Part shown: positions 8,991 through 17,263 of the stretch, one piece after another
Layout of the letters: every line of letters starts with the position of its first letter
How positions within the stretch are numbered: position 1 is the first letter of the stretch
Source of the DNA: Dehalococcoidia bacterium
GTDB taxonomy: Bacteria > Chloroflexota > Dehalococcoidia > CAUJGQ01
DNA: 64,000 nucleotides
Direction of reading: 5' to 3'
NCBI GenBank assembly: GCA_035310145.1
Contig: DATGEL010000049.1
Coordinates: 25,321-89,320, forward strand
Made by a program: the position numbers and the translations under genes
Notes under the pieces: generated by a model
The model's input: only the letters and a program-made list of their open reading frames with translations
The model's database searches: none
Told to the model about the DNA's origin: nothing

Positions 8991-10913
8991 ATGGCGCGGA
9001 ATGAGGTTGGCATGGCCGCGCCGCCCCGGCGCGCGCGCACGCCGCGCGCTGCTGCCCAGCACGATTCCGCACTGCATGCCGCACTGGAAGCCGCGGGAAT
9101 CGGCATCTGGGAGTGGGATCTGCGCGGCGGGGCCGTGCGCTGGTCGCCGGCCGCGGAGACGCTGCTCGGCCCGTCGCGGGCGTGCTTCGACGATCTCGAT
9201 TCATACCTCGCGCTGGTGTGTGCAGACGATCGCCAGCGCCTGCGTGAAGCGCTCGCCGGCGCAGCGCAGGGCCATGACTTCGCCCTGGAGGTCCGGTTTC
9301 AGCCGCCGGGCGGCGCGGAGCGCTGGATCAGCCATCGCGGCCAGATCGAGCGAGATGGACGCGGCCGGCCGCGGCGTGTGATCTGTTTCGTCCAGGACCT
9401 GACCGCAGAGAAACAGGCGGAGGCTGCCCAGCGCTGGCGCGAGCGGCACTACCGAGAGCTGTTCGAGAACTCCAACGACATCCTCTACACGCTTGACCTG
9501 GAAGGCAACGTCACCGAGCTCAATCGCGAACACGAGCGTGTGACCGGCTACACTGCGGCGGAGTTGCTCGGCCGGCCGATCAGCGACATTGTGCTGCCCG
9601 AGTACCGCCAGCGCATGCAGCAGATGCGGGCGCGCAAGCTCGACGGCGAGCCGGTCACAACGTACGAGCTGGGCGTACGGGCCAGAGACGGCCGCAGCGT
9701 GATCCTGGAAGTATCGAGCCGGCTGCTGTACGACGGCGACCGGCTGGTGGGCTTGCAGGGCTCGGCTCGTGACATCACCGCGCGCAAGCAGGCGGCCGAA
9801 GCGCTGCGCCGCAGCGAAGAGCGCCTGCAGCGCATCGTCGAGAACGCCGCCGTCGGCATCCACATCTTCGACCGCGGCGGGGGCTCGCTGCTGCTCAACG
9901 CCGCCGTGGAGGAGATCTTCGGCGTTTCGCGCGAACAGTGGGAGGGTGGGTCGGCCGTCCCGCCCTTCCGGCTGCTGCGGCCGGACGGTGCGCCGCTGCC
10001 GACGCGGGCGCATCCGTTCGCGCTCGTGCGACGAACCGGCGGGCCGCTGCACGGCATGGAATTCGTCGTGGTGCGGCCCACCGGGCAGCGGGTGGTCGTC
10101 TCCGCCAGCGGGGCGGCGCTGCACGACGCGGCGGGCCGCTTCGACGGCGTGGTGCTCGTGTACCACGACGTGACGGAGCGCGAGCGCGCCGAGCGGCAGT
10201 TGCGCGATGCCGTCGCCGTGCGCGACCAGTTCCTCTCGATCGCCTCGCACGAACTGCGCACGCCGTTGACCTCGCTCAAGGGCCAGATTCAGCTTGGCCA
10301 GCGCCGGCTGCAGCGCGGCGCCCAGCCCGAAGAGATCGCCGCCTCGTTGACGATCGCCGAGCAGCAGGTGAACCGGCTGGCGCGGCTGGTGGGCGAGCTG
10401 CTGGACGTCTCGCGCCTGGCCAGTGGCCGCTTCGGCATCGTGCCCGTGCCGCTGGCGCTCGATCCGCTGGTGCGGCGCGTGGTGGAGACCGAGCGCGCCG
10501 CCGAGCCGCCGCACCCGATCGACTTCGGCGGCGCCGGCGGCGCGCCGGAGGTTCGCGCCGATCCGGACCGGCTGGAGCAGGTGCTGGTCAATCTGTTGCA
10601 GAATGCGCGCAAGTACTCGCCGCCGGGCAGCCCGATCCGCGTGCGGGTGTGGAAGGAGCCGGAGGCGGTGGCGATCGCCGTGCAGGACCGCGGCATCGGC
10701 GTGCCGCCGGCAGACCAGGAGCGCATCTTCCAGCCGTTTCAGCGTGCCAGCAACGTCGACCGCGGCGTCGCCGGCCTCGGCCTCGGCCTCTACATCGCCG
10801 CGGAGATCGCCCGTGCCCACGGCGGCGCCATCGACCTCGACTCCCTCCCCGGCGAAGGCAGCACCTTCACCCTGCGTTTGCCGCTGGGTGAGGGGGGAGA
10901 GTCTGGGGATTAG
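8991..10913 (+). CDS. Triple-PAS sensor histidine kinase
   Basis: 640-aa soluble kinase. PAS/PAC modules lie at about 28-140 (WEWDLRGGAVRWSPAAETLL), 155-270 (ELFENSNDILYTLDLEGNVTE ends this unit's start; PAC end GSARDITARKQA) and 280-405 (IVENAAVGIHIFDRGG). HisKA has H420 in ASHELRTPLTSLKGQ, and HATPase_c has NLLQNARKYSPPG, DRGIGVPP and GLGLGLYIAAEIA. There is no transmembrane segment and no adjacent response regulator, so the partner is elsewhere. The start could also be ATG 9012, which has GAGG five bases upstream. It is probably monocistronic, since the next gene is convergent. Confidence 0.92.
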   Translation: MARNEVGMAAPPRRARTPRAAAQHDSALHAALEAAGIGIWEWDLRGGAVRWSPAAETLLGPSRACFDDLDSYLALVCADDRQRLREALAGAAQGHDFALEVRFQPPGGAERWISHRGQIERDGRGRPRRVICFVQDLTAEKQAEAAQRWRERHYRELFENSNDILYTLDLEGNVTELNREHERVTGYTAAELLGRPISDIVLPEYRQRMQQMRARKLDGEPVTTYELGVRARDGRSVILEVSSRLLYDGDRLVGLQGSARDITARKQAAEALRRSEERLQRIVENAAVGIHIFDRGGGSLLLNAAVEEIFGVSREQWEGGSAVPPFRLLRPDGAPLPTRAHPFALVRRTGGPLHGMEFVVVRPTGQRVVVSASGAALHDAAGRFDGVVLVYHDVTERERAERQLRDAVAVRDQFLSIASHELRTPLTSLKGQIQLGQRRLQRGAQPEEIAASLTIAEQQVNRLARLVGELLDVSRLASGRFGIVPVPLALDPLVRRVVETERAAEPPHPIDFGGAGGAPEVRADPDRLEQVLVNLLQNARKYSPPGSPIRVRVWKEPEAVAIAVQDRGIGVPPADQERIFQPFQRASNVDRGVAGLGLGLYIAAEIARAHGGAIDLDSLPGEGSTFTLRLPLGEGGESGD

Positions 10914-10984
10914 GGTTTCGCAAGAGGGGCCCGGCGGTCCCGTGCCGGGTCGAGCACGCGTGCAGGAGCGCTGGACGCTATCCG

Positions 10985-11389
10985 CTACACCCGCTCCACG
11001 CGGCAGACGATCTCCACTTCGTTGCCATCCGGGTCGTCGACATAGAACGCTTCAACGGGCAGGAAGGGGTGCTGGCCGCCGCGCGGCGCAAAGCCGAGGC
11101 CGGCCAGGCGCTCGCGCTCGGCGGCGAAGTCGCTGGCCGCCACTTCGAGGCCGATGTGATGCAACGATTGCCCGGCCTTGCCGGCGGCGGGGCCAGCCCG
11201 GGCAGGCCGCGGCACGAGCACGATCTGCTGGGGCACGCCCGCACCCTCTGCTCCTACGCGCAGGAACGTCGCCGGCGCGCCCGCGGGCGAGATTACGCTC
11301 AGCCCGAGGATGTCGCGGTAGAAGGCGAGCGACCGCTCCAGATCCTGCACCAGCAGCACGACCTCGGCCAGGGCGCGGATGTTCGACAT
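10985..11389 (-). CDS. VOC-superfamily protein (glyoxalase/dioxygenase fold)
   Basis: 134 aa with two beta-alpha-beta-beta-beta modules: LAEVVLLVQDLERSLAFYRD opens the first and LHHIGLEVAASDF the second, ending in VDDPDGNEVEIVCRVERV. His in LHHIG and Glu in NEVEI are plausible metal ligands of the vicinal-oxygen-chelate fold. Substrate cannot be told from sequence; glyoxalase I, extradiol dioxygenase and resistance-type proteins share this fold. It is convergent with the PAS kinase upstream in coordinate and stands 165 nt from the deacetylase stop. Confidence 0.88.
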   Translation of the reverse strand: MSNIRALAEVVLLVQDLERSLAFYRDILGLSVISPAGAPATFLRVGAEGAGVPQQIVLVPRPARAGPAAGKAGQSLHHIGLEVAASDFAAERERLAGLGFAPRGGQHPFLPVEAFYVDDPDGNEVEIVCRVERV

Positions 11390-11554
11390 TGCAGTGTTCT
11401 CCGACGGCTATCATGAATCGGCGCAGCGAATCGCCTACCTCGCCACGCCGGCAGTATACGGCGTGATCGCGCGCCGGCAGGCGCCGGGCGTACCCACGCC
11501 GCGGAGCGGTCTGAACCATCGCCGATCCGGATGCGCGCCGTGCGGCAGTCCGGC

Positions 11555-12583
11555 CTACGGCTCGCCGAGGTTGGTGAGCACACAGCCGCGGGCTTCCAGC
11601 GTCTGCACGACCTGCGGCACGGCGAACTGGTCCCGCGGGAAGGCCTGCGTGTGCATCAGCACGATCTCGCCCGTGCAGTTCACCGAGAGCGCCGTGTTGG
11701 CCACGAGTGCGGGAGCGCGGCCCGACCAGTCCAGCGTGTCGCGATCCCACATCACCATGCGGCAGCCGAAATCGGCGGCGGCCTGGCGCACGGTGGCGTT
11801 GATCGCACCGTAGGGCGGGCGGCAGTACGGCCTGGTAGAGACGCCGGCCACGGCCTGCGCCGCGTCCTCCGTGCGCTGCAGGGTGCTGATGATGCCGCCG
11901 TAACTCAGGCGAGTCAGGTTTTCGTGCGCGAAGGTGTGGTTGCCGAGCTGGTTGCCCGCGGCCACCAACCGCTGCACGCACGCCGGGTTCGCGAGGATCG
12001 CCTGCCCGGTCAAGAAGAAGGTGGCGTGAATGCCGAGGCCGATCACCATGTCCACCGTCTGGCAGAGGTCGATGTAGCCGTCGTCGAAGGTGAGATGCAC
12101 CGGCCGGCGCGGCGGGGGCGGCGGCGGGGGCGGCGGCGGCGCGAACAGATACTCGCGGCAGGCGCCCTGACCGGCGAGCAACGGCAGCTTCGGCTCGAAC
12201 AGCGCGACGCGCTCCCCGATCTGCTGCGTGTCGGGCGCCTCGTTCCAGTCCGCGTCGCCGCAGGCCAGGCTGGCGATGCCATTCAGCGTCTCGCTCTGCA
12301 CCACCAGCGCGTAGAGCCCCTGCGGCGCTTCCAGGTGGGCGCGGCCGTCGGCGCCGGTTTGCCCCTGTGTGACCTGCAGACCCAGCAGGCTCTCCAGCGA
12401 GACCGTCGCGCCGGCGAGCGGCGGCGTGCTGCCGTCCGCCTGCTGCTGAAAGACGGCCACGTCGAGCCAGCCGTTGACGCCGGCCTGCGCCTCGGCGCGC
12501 CGGGCGCCGGTCGCAAGCGCCACCAGCAGCGCCACCAGCAGCGCCGGCAGCAGCGCTCGCCCTGTGGTCGATGCCTGCTTCAT
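11555..12583 (-). CDS. Secreted polysaccharide deacetylase
   Basis: 342 aa. A signal peptide (residues 1-33, basic start then ALLPALLVALLVALATGARR) leads to a beta-rich domain of about 110 residues (GATVSLESLLGLQVTQG, similar to surface prealbumin-like modules). A Pro-run linker follows (about 150-160), then an NodB-type deacetylase domain: TFDDGY with the metal/base Asp pair, GNHTFAHENL with the His ligands, RPPYGAIN, and a late LMHT motif. It probably removes acetyl groups from cell-wall or exopolysaccharide outside the cytoplasm. Length and motif order fit the family. It is divergent from the antiporter. Confidence 0.9.
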   Translation of the reverse strand: MKQASTTGRALLPALLVALLVALATGARRAEAQAGVNGWLDVAVFQQQADGSTPPLAGATVSLESLLGLQVTQGQTGADGRAHLEAPQGLYALVVQSETLNGIASLACGDADWNEAPDTQQIGERVALFEPKLPLLAGQGACREYLFAPPPPPPPPPPRRPVHLTFDDGYIDLCQTVDMVIGLGIHATFFLTGQAILANPACVQRLVAAGNQLGNHTFAHENLTRLSYGGIISTLQRTEDAAQAVAGVSTRPYCRPPYGAINATVRQAAADFGCRMVMWDRDTLDWSGRAPALVANTALSVNCTGEIVLMHTQAFPRDQFAVPQVVQTLEARGCVLTNLGEP

Positions 12584-12673
12584 CTCGAGTACCGCTTACC
12601 GGTTTCCGCGCTCGACGGCGCACACGCACGCTGCCTCGCGGCCAGGGCGGACGCCGGCATGCAATAAGAGTGT

Positions 12674-12705
12674 CGAATGCGTTGCGCAACAGCGTAGTGC
12701 ATTCG
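12674..12705. promoter_or_regulatory. Nested inverted repeat in divergent promoter region
   Basis: CGAATGC (12674-12680) and GCATTCG (12699-12705) enclose a perfect 10-bp palindrome GTTGCGCAAC (12681-12690). It lies between the divergent deacetylase and antiporter genes, about 90 nt from each start, a natural place for a shared operator. No regulator is identified. Confidence 0.4.
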
Positions 12706-12772
12706 GCTCGTGTTCCGATAGATGGTCGTGGCGGCGCTTGAGCCCGTTGCTGTGGTTTGCCACGATCGGTGC

Positions 12773-13945
12773 ATGGACGGCGTGCTGCTGCTGCTTGGCC
12801 TCGCGATGGCCAGCGCCCTGCTGGTCCAATACGTGCGCGTGCCCTACACGGTCGTGCTCGTCGTGCTGGGGCTGGCGCTGGGCGTGGCGGACGTGAAGCC
12901 CGGCTTCGCGCTGGACCGCGACCTGATCCTGCACGTCTTTCTGCCACTGTTGCTGTTCGAGGCGGCGCTGCTCGTCGATCTGCGCCTGCTGCGCGACGCG
13001 CTGACGCCGATCGCCGTGCTCGCCGTGCCGGGCGTGATCGTCTCCACCCTGATCATCGGCCTGCTGCTCTGGCGGCTCACGGGCCTGAACCTCGCCCTGG
13101 CAGCGCTGTTCGGCGCCATGGTCTCCGCGACCGACCCGGTGGCGGTGCTCGCCACCTTCAAGCGGCTGAAGATCTCCGAGAAGCTGGCGCTGGTGGTCGA
13201 GGGCGAGAGCGTGCTCAACGACGGCACGGCGCTGGTGCTGTTCACGCTGTTGCTGCCGGCGGCGCGGGGCGGCGTCTTCCGGCCGCTCAACGTCGGGCTA
13301 CAGTTCGTCGGCGTGCTGGCCGGCGGGCTGCTGGTCGGTGCGGTAATGGGTTGGCTTGGGGCGCGCTGCGCCGCGCTGCTGGAGGACCACCTGGCGCAGC
13401 TCGCCGTCTCGGCGCTGGTGGCCTACGGCGCCTTTCTGCTGGCCGAGCGTCTGCAGGTTTCCGGCGTGATCGCCACCGTGACGGCGGGGCTCGTCTTCGC
13501 CGCCGACGGCGCCGAACGGCTGCAGCCCGCCGCGCGGGAGTTGCTGCACGAGGTCTGGGAGTTCGCGGCCTTCCTGGCCAACTCGCTGCTGTTCCTGCTA
13601 ATCGGCCTCAAAGTCGGTCCGACCAATCTGCGCGGCGTGACCGGCGACCTCGCCTGGGCGGTAGCGGCGACGCTGCTGGCCCGGCTGCTCGTGGTCTACG
13701 GCAGCGGCGTGCTGTTGCGCTGGTGCGGGCGTCCGTTCCTCTGGCGGCACGGGGCGCTGGTCTTCTGGAGCGGCCTGCGCGGGGCACTGGCGATCGCCCT
13801 GGCGCTGAGCCTGCCGCTGGACCTGCCGCAGCACGACCTGCTGCTGCGCCTCACCGCCGGTGTAGTGCTGTTTACGCTGCTGGCGCAGGGACTGACGATC
13901 GCACCACTGCTGCGCCGCCTCGAAGCGTCGTCCGGCGCAGCATGA
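12773..13945 (+). CDS. CPA1-family Na+(K+)/H+ antiporter
   Basis: About 390-aa polytopic membrane protein with 11-13 hydrophobic segments. Hallmarks are FLPLLLFEAALLVDLRLL in TM3, ATDPVAVLATFKRL (the conserved DP pair of the ion site) and VEGESVLNDGTALVLF (the ND-containing helix). Near the end is VFWSGLRGALAIALALSLP, a conserved Arg-containing helix. It exchanges cytoplasmic monovalent cations for protons. It lacks the long C-terminal tail of eukaryotic exchangers. ATG 12773 is preferred because it opens directly into TM1; an in-frame upstream start at 12722 adds 17 residues and has no ribosome-binding site either. Confidence 0.9.
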   Translation: MDGVLLLLGLAMASALLVQYVRVPYTVVLVVLGLALGVADVKPGFALDRDLILHVFLPLLLFEAALLVDLRLLRDALTPIAVLAVPGVIVSTLIIGLLLWRLTGLNLALAALFGAMVSATDPVAVLATFKRLKISEKLALVVEGESVLNDGTALVLFTLLLPAARGGVFRPLNVGLQFVGVLAGGLLVGAVMGWLGARCAALLEDHLAQLAVSALVAYGAFLLAERLQVSGVIATVTAGLVFAADGAERLQPAARELLHEVWEFAAFLANSLLFLLIGLKVGPTNLRGVTGDLAWAVAATLLARLLVVYGSGVLLRWCGRPFLWRHGALVFWSGLRGALAIALALSLPLDLPQHDLLLRLTAGVVLFTLLAQGLTIAPLLRRLEASSGAA

Positions 13946-14081
13946 GGTTGCCTTCGCCCGCCGTTTGCTCCGCGCTTCGCCGCTGCCGTATTATCGCCGG
14001 GCAAGCGGGCAGTGACGTGGGCCGGCACACCGGCCATGCAACAGCGCTAACGCCGCGGCCGCACCCGGTGTCGTTACGGCC

Positions 14082-14343
14082 TGAAAGGGGCTCGCCCCTG
14101 AGACCAACGGAGTTGCCGCTGAAGCGCGGGAAGCCCCGCGGTGAAATCACCGTCCGCGCAGCGGACCTCACTGCTGGGGTGCTTAGCATGGGCGGGCAAG
14201 CGCCCACCGTAGATCAACGCTTGCCCCCATCGCGTTCGGAGATGTCCATCAACGTGCGGGAAGCCCCGCGGTGAAATCACCACGGCCGCAGGCCGTCTCA
14301 CTGCTGGGGGTGAAAGGGGGCGTGCCCCCTATGACCATCGGAG
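14082..14343 (+). repeat. Tandem structured element with covarying stems upstream of ADH
   Basis: This fills most of the 405-nt gap 13946-14350. The 26-nt core GCGGGAAGCCCCGC+GGTGAAATCACC occurs at 14126-14151 and 14256-14281 (130 nt apart). Each core is followed by a 6-bp hairpin with loop GCA, GTCCGC/GCGGAC (14152-14166) and ACGGCC/GGCCGT (14282-14296), and then CTCACTGCTGGGG (14167-14179, 14297-14309). C/G hairpins plus CGGAG recur around them: AGGGG/CCCCT with GACCAACGGAG (14086-14112), GGGCAAGCG/CGCTTGCCC with CGGAG (14194-14241), and AGGGGG/CCCCCT with GACCATCGGAG (14315-14343). The last GGAG (14340-14343) is the Shine-Dalgarno of the alcohol dehydrogenase. It is either a structured mRNA leader or a dispersed palindromic repeat family. 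Confidence 0.85.
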
Positions 14344-14350
14344 ATGTGCA

Positions 14351-15442
14351 ATGAAAGCCGCCGTTCTGCACGAGGCGAAGGAGCCACTGACCGTCGAGAC
14401 GCTGGACGTGCGCGACCCCGCACACGGCGAAGTGCTGGTGCGCACGGCCACCACCGGCGTCTGCCATTCCGACCTGCACTTCGTGGACGGCCTCTGGCCG
14501 ATCCGCTTCCCCGTCGTGCTCGGCCATGAAGCTTCCGGCGTGGTCGAGAAGATCGGCGACGGCGTGACCTACGTGAAGCCGGGCGACAAGGTGATCCTCT
14601 CCTTCAGCCCCTTCTGCGGCCGCTGCCAGATGTGCACCACCGGCAATCCCCACCTCTGCCAGGAGCCGTCGGGCCGTGACCCGTCGCCAGAGGCCGGGCC
14701 ACGCATCACCTGGGACGGCCGGCCGGTGACGCAGTTTGCCAGTATGGGCTCGTTCGGGGAGATGATGGTCGTGCCCGAGGGCGGCCTCGTGCGCATCGAC
14801 GACCCGGACACCTCGCTGGACACGGCCGCGCTGGTCGGCTGCGGCGTGATGACCGGGGTGGGCGCGGTGCTGAACACGGCTAAGGTCAAAGAGGGCGAGA
14901 CCGTCGTCGTCGTGGGCTGCGGCGGCGTCGGGCTGAACGTGATCCAGGGCGCCGTGCTGGCCAACGCCGGCCGCATCATCGCCGTGGACTTGCTGGACAA
15001 CAAGCTGCAGATGGCGAAACAGTTCGGCGCCACGGACACGGTCAACGGCAAGGAGACGGACGCCGTTGCCGCCGTCAAAGAGCTGACGAAGGACAACGTG
15101 GACTTCGCCTTCGAGGCGATCGGCAACACCACGGCGGCGCGGCAGTGCTTCGACATGGTGCGCCGCGGCGGCACCGCCGTGATCGTCGGCATGATGCCCT
15201 GGGGCTCGGAGATCAGCGTGCCCGGCCCGGCGCTGCTCTCCGAGAAGAAGTTGATCGGCTGCTTCTACGGCAGCACGCGCCAGCGCGTAGACATGCCGCG
15301 CCTGCTCAACTTCCACAAGCAGGGCAAGCTCAAGCTGGACGAGCTGGTGACCAAGCGCTGGGAGCTGGGCCAGGTGAACGAGGCCTTCGCCGCGCTGAAG
15401 AACGGCGAAGTCGCCCGCTCGATCATCCCGATGACGAAGTAG
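14351..15442 (+). CDS. Zinc-dependent alcohol dehydrogenase (MDR family)
   Basis: 363 aa. The catalytic zinc site is C38 in TTGVCHSDLHF plus GHEASG. The structural-zinc loop has four Cys in FCGRCQMCTTGNPHLCQ, and the NAD-binding signature is VVVVGCGGVGLNVIQGA. Order and length match class III-like zinc alcohol dehydrogenases that oxidise primary alcohols or S-hydroxymethyl thiols with NAD+. The start follows GGAG by 7 nt. The stop TAG is the first triplet of a degenerate TAGGGAACAGG heptamer repeat. A terminator-like stem follows. Expression may be affected by the structured leader immediately upstream. Confidence 0.95.
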   Translation: MKAAVLHEAKEPLTVETLDVRDPAHGEVLVRTATTGVCHSDLHFVDGLWPIRFPVVLGHEASGVVEKIGDGVTYVKPGDKVILSFSPFCGRCQMCTTGNPHLCQEPSGRDPSPEAGPRITWDGRPVTQFASMGSFGEMMVVPEGGLVRIDDPDTSLDTAALVGCGVMTGVGAVLNTAKVKEGETVVVVGCGGVGLNVIQGAVLANAGRIIAVDLLDNKLQMAKQFGATDTVNGKETDAVAAVKELTKDNVDFAFEAIGNTTAARQCFDMVRRGGTAVIVGMMPWGSEISVPGPALLSEKKLIGCFYGSTRQRVDMPRLLNFHKQGKLKLDELVTKRWELGQVNEAFAALKNGEVARSIIPMTK

Positions 15443-15474
15443 GGAACAGGAAACAGGGGATAGGTCATAGAGGC

Positions 15475-15504
15475 GCGGCCCCGCATCCACGGATGCGGGG
15501 CCGC
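15475..15504 (+). terminator. GC-rich hairpin after alcohol dehydrogenase
   Basis: 14-bp perfect inverted repeat GCGGCCCCGCATCC / GGATGCGGGGCCGC with a 2-nt centre, 32 nt past the stop. It lacks a U-tract, so it is a terminator or 3'-end stabiliser by position. Confidence 0.6.
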
Positions 15505-15654
15505 GGCGCGCATTCGACCTAACGGCACGGGGCTTGCCACGTCTCCCGACATATCATCGATGCAACATCGTGCCGACGATGGGAGAGAGGCGCGCCCCAC
15601 TTCGCCGCGCGCCGCGAACAAGCGTTGAGGCTAAGGCAACGAAGGGAGTGCGGA

Positions 15655-16131
15655 ATGAGCCTGCGCAGAGCGCAACAGACGGCCATGCACCCGGCGCTGG
15701 TGCAACACGCGGAGGAGCGCGCCAACAGCATCCAGAACCGCATCGCCGACGTGATCACCGCCTTCGCCGGCTCGATGATCTTCGTCTACCTGCACGCGGT
15801 CTGGTTCATCATCTGGGTCGTCACCAAGCCCTTCGGCGACAAGTTCCCCTTCGGCCTGCTGACGATGATCGTCTCGCTGGAAGCGATCTTCCTCAGCACC
15901 TTCGTGATGATCAGTCAGAACCGCGCCGACGAGCGGCGACAGATCCTGGCGGACAACGAGTGGAAGCTGGTGCAGGACGAGGGCAAGCAGAACCAGGAGC
16001 TGATCGACATCTCCAACCAGTTGCTCGGCCTCACCCAGCAGGTGCACATGATCACGACGCAGGTGCACGGCCTCACCACCCAGCTCTGCCAGCAGGTATT
16101 GCCCGCGCCGCCGGCCGGCGGCGATAGCTGA
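15655..16131 (+). CDS. DUF1003 inner-membrane protein
   Basis: 158 aa with AAGGGAG eight bases before ATG 15655. Two transmembrane helices (about residues 35-55 and 68-88) are arranged as in DUF1003: RIADVITAFAGSMIFVYLH, WFIIWV, then FPFGLLTMIVSLEAIFLSTF and VMISQNRADERR. A soluble coiled-coil-like tail rich in Gln (LLGLTQQVHMITTQVHGLT) follows. Function is unknown; the family is small membrane proteins linked to cyclic-nucleotide-domain neighbours in some genomes. It stands alone here. Confidence 0.92.
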   Translation: MSLRRAQQTAMHPALVQHAEERANSIQNRIADVITAFAGSMIFVYLHAVWFIIWVVTKPFGDKFPFGLLTMIVSLEAIFLSTFVMISQNRADERRQILADNEWKLVQDEGKQNQELIDISNQLLGLTQQVHMITTQVHGLTTQLCQQVLPAPPAGGDS

Positions 16132-16186
16132 CGCGGCCGGCGAACCCGCACGACGGTGCCTGACCAAGCCCGCGCGGCCCAGGGTG

Positions 16187-16231
16187 TTGACATCCGAACG
16201 AGCGTTCTGATATATCAAGAACGAACGTTCT
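16187..16231 (+). promoter_or_regulatory. Promoter with two GAACG-NN-CGTTC operators
   Basis: TTGACA at 16187-16192 and TATATC at 16211-16216 (18-bp spacer) form a good housekeeping promoter. Perfect 12-bp palindromes GAACGAGCGTTC (16196-16207) and GAACGAACGTTC (16219-16230) sit between -35 and -10 and over the start point, with centres 23 bp apart. This is a classic repressor layout. The half-sites suit a LexA box (GAAC-N4-GTTC) or a TetR-type operator. The controlled gene starts at 16259. Confidence 0.75.
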
Positions 16232-16258
16232 GATGCCGCCCGCGCAGGAGGCCGCGCC

Positions 16259-16558
16259 ATGATGCGCACGTCCAGCTACCGCCAGGCGAGGGGCGCCGCG
16301 GCGCCGTTTGCGGTCCGGCGCGAACCCGCTGCGGGCTACGCGGGCTACCAGTTCTCCCTGTTTGCGCCGCCGCCGCTGCGCGATGACCGGCGGCCGGCGC
16401 TCGAGTCGCTGCCCTACACGGTGCGGGCGGTGGCGCCCTCGTTGCGCCGGTTGATGGCCAGCACGGGCAACCGCTGCCCGGACTGCGGCGGCCCGCTGGT
16501 GAACGGCGAAGGCTGCGTGGCCTGCCCGGTGTGCGGCTTCCGCCGCCAGGGCTGGTAG
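16259..16558 (+). CDS. Small zinc-ribbon protein (NrdJ-tail-like)
   Basis: 99 aa with AGGAGG (16246-16251) seven bases before ATG 16259. The C-terminus NRCPDCGGPLV ... EGCVACPVCGFRRQGW forms a four/five-Cys zinc ribbon. It resembles the C-terminal ribbon of B12-dependent ribonucleotide reductases (CPxCG ... EGCxxCxxCG). The rest is basic, aromatic and low complexity. It is under the double-palindrome promoter, which predicts regulated, possibly stress-induced, expression. It may work with the PNPOx-like protein encoded next. A stand-alone role is unknown. Confidence 0.75.
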   Translation: MMRTSSYRQARGAAAPFAVRREPAAGYAGYQFSLFAPPPLRDDRRPALESLPYTVRAVAPSLRRLMASTGNRCPDCGGPLVNGEGCVACPVCGFRRQGW

Positions 16559-16560
16559 CG

Positions 16561-17040
16561 GTGGCCGCCACTGTGCCGCTCACCTGGGCCGAGTTCGCGG
16601 CGCAGGCGCCCGAGCTGGCCGAGCACGGACGCCGGCTGCTCTACCAGCACGGTCCCGGCCTCGCCTTTCTGGCGACCGTGCGCCGCGACGGCGCCCCGCG
16701 CCTGCATCCCATCTGCCCCACGATCGTTGACGGCGGCCTTTACGCCCTGATCGGCGCCTCACCCAAGCGGGGCGATCTTGTGCGCGACGGCCGCTACGCG
16801 CTGCACGCCCACCAGGGCGATCAGAGCGACGACGAGTTCTTCCTGGCCGGCCGCGCCCGCCGTCTTGACGACGCGGCGCTGCGCGAAGCCGTGTTCGCCG
16901 CGCTCACCAGCACCGGAGTGCAGCCCGGCGCCGAGGACTCGCTCTTCGAGTTCCGCATCGAGCGCGCCCTGCACGCCGCCTACGCCTCCCGCGGTCAGTG
17001 GCCACCCGCCCGTACGATCTGGCCGCCTCCGTCTCGCTGA
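16561..17040 (+). CDS. Pyridoxamine-5'-phosphate-oxidase-fold protein
   Basis: 159 aa from GTG 16561, 2 nt after the zinc-ribbon stop, so the genes are probably co-transcribed. The split-barrel flavin fold shows GPGLAFLATVRRDGAPRLHPI near the start, GLYALIGASPKRGDL in the middle and FFLAGRARRLDD as the last strands. Such proteins bind FMN or F420 and reduce or sense small molecules; true PdxH activity is unlikely at this length. A longer frame begins at GTG 16531 inside the previous gene. Its substrate is unknown. Confidence 0.85.
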   Translation: MAATVPLTWAEFAAQAPELAEHGRRLLYQHGPGLAFLATVRRDGAPRLHPICPTIVDGGLYALIGASPKRGDLVRDGRYALHAHQGDQSDDEFFLAGRARRLDDAALREAVFAALTSTGVQPGAEDSLFEFRIERALHAAYASRGQWPPARTIWPPPSR

Positions 17041-17263
17041 GCCGGCGTGCTGTGCGCGTGCAGCTCGTCGGCTTTGCAGCTGGAGGGAAGGCGCCGCGCC
17101 GAAGATTCGCGGCGGTGCCGTGCGGGGCAACCGGTGCGCGAACCCTCGTTCGCGAACGTGCCGGGGCGCCGGCGTCGCGCTGCTAAGCATGCAGCCATGA
17201 GCTCGGCACAGCGTCCCACGCGTGAACGGGACTCAGAACCATGCCCTTCGAATGGTTATGTGC

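Noticed and set aside
13872..14301. Minus-strand frames with repeated ISPRGFP-like text
   Set aside because: They arise from the tandem 26-nt repeat, not from a protein.
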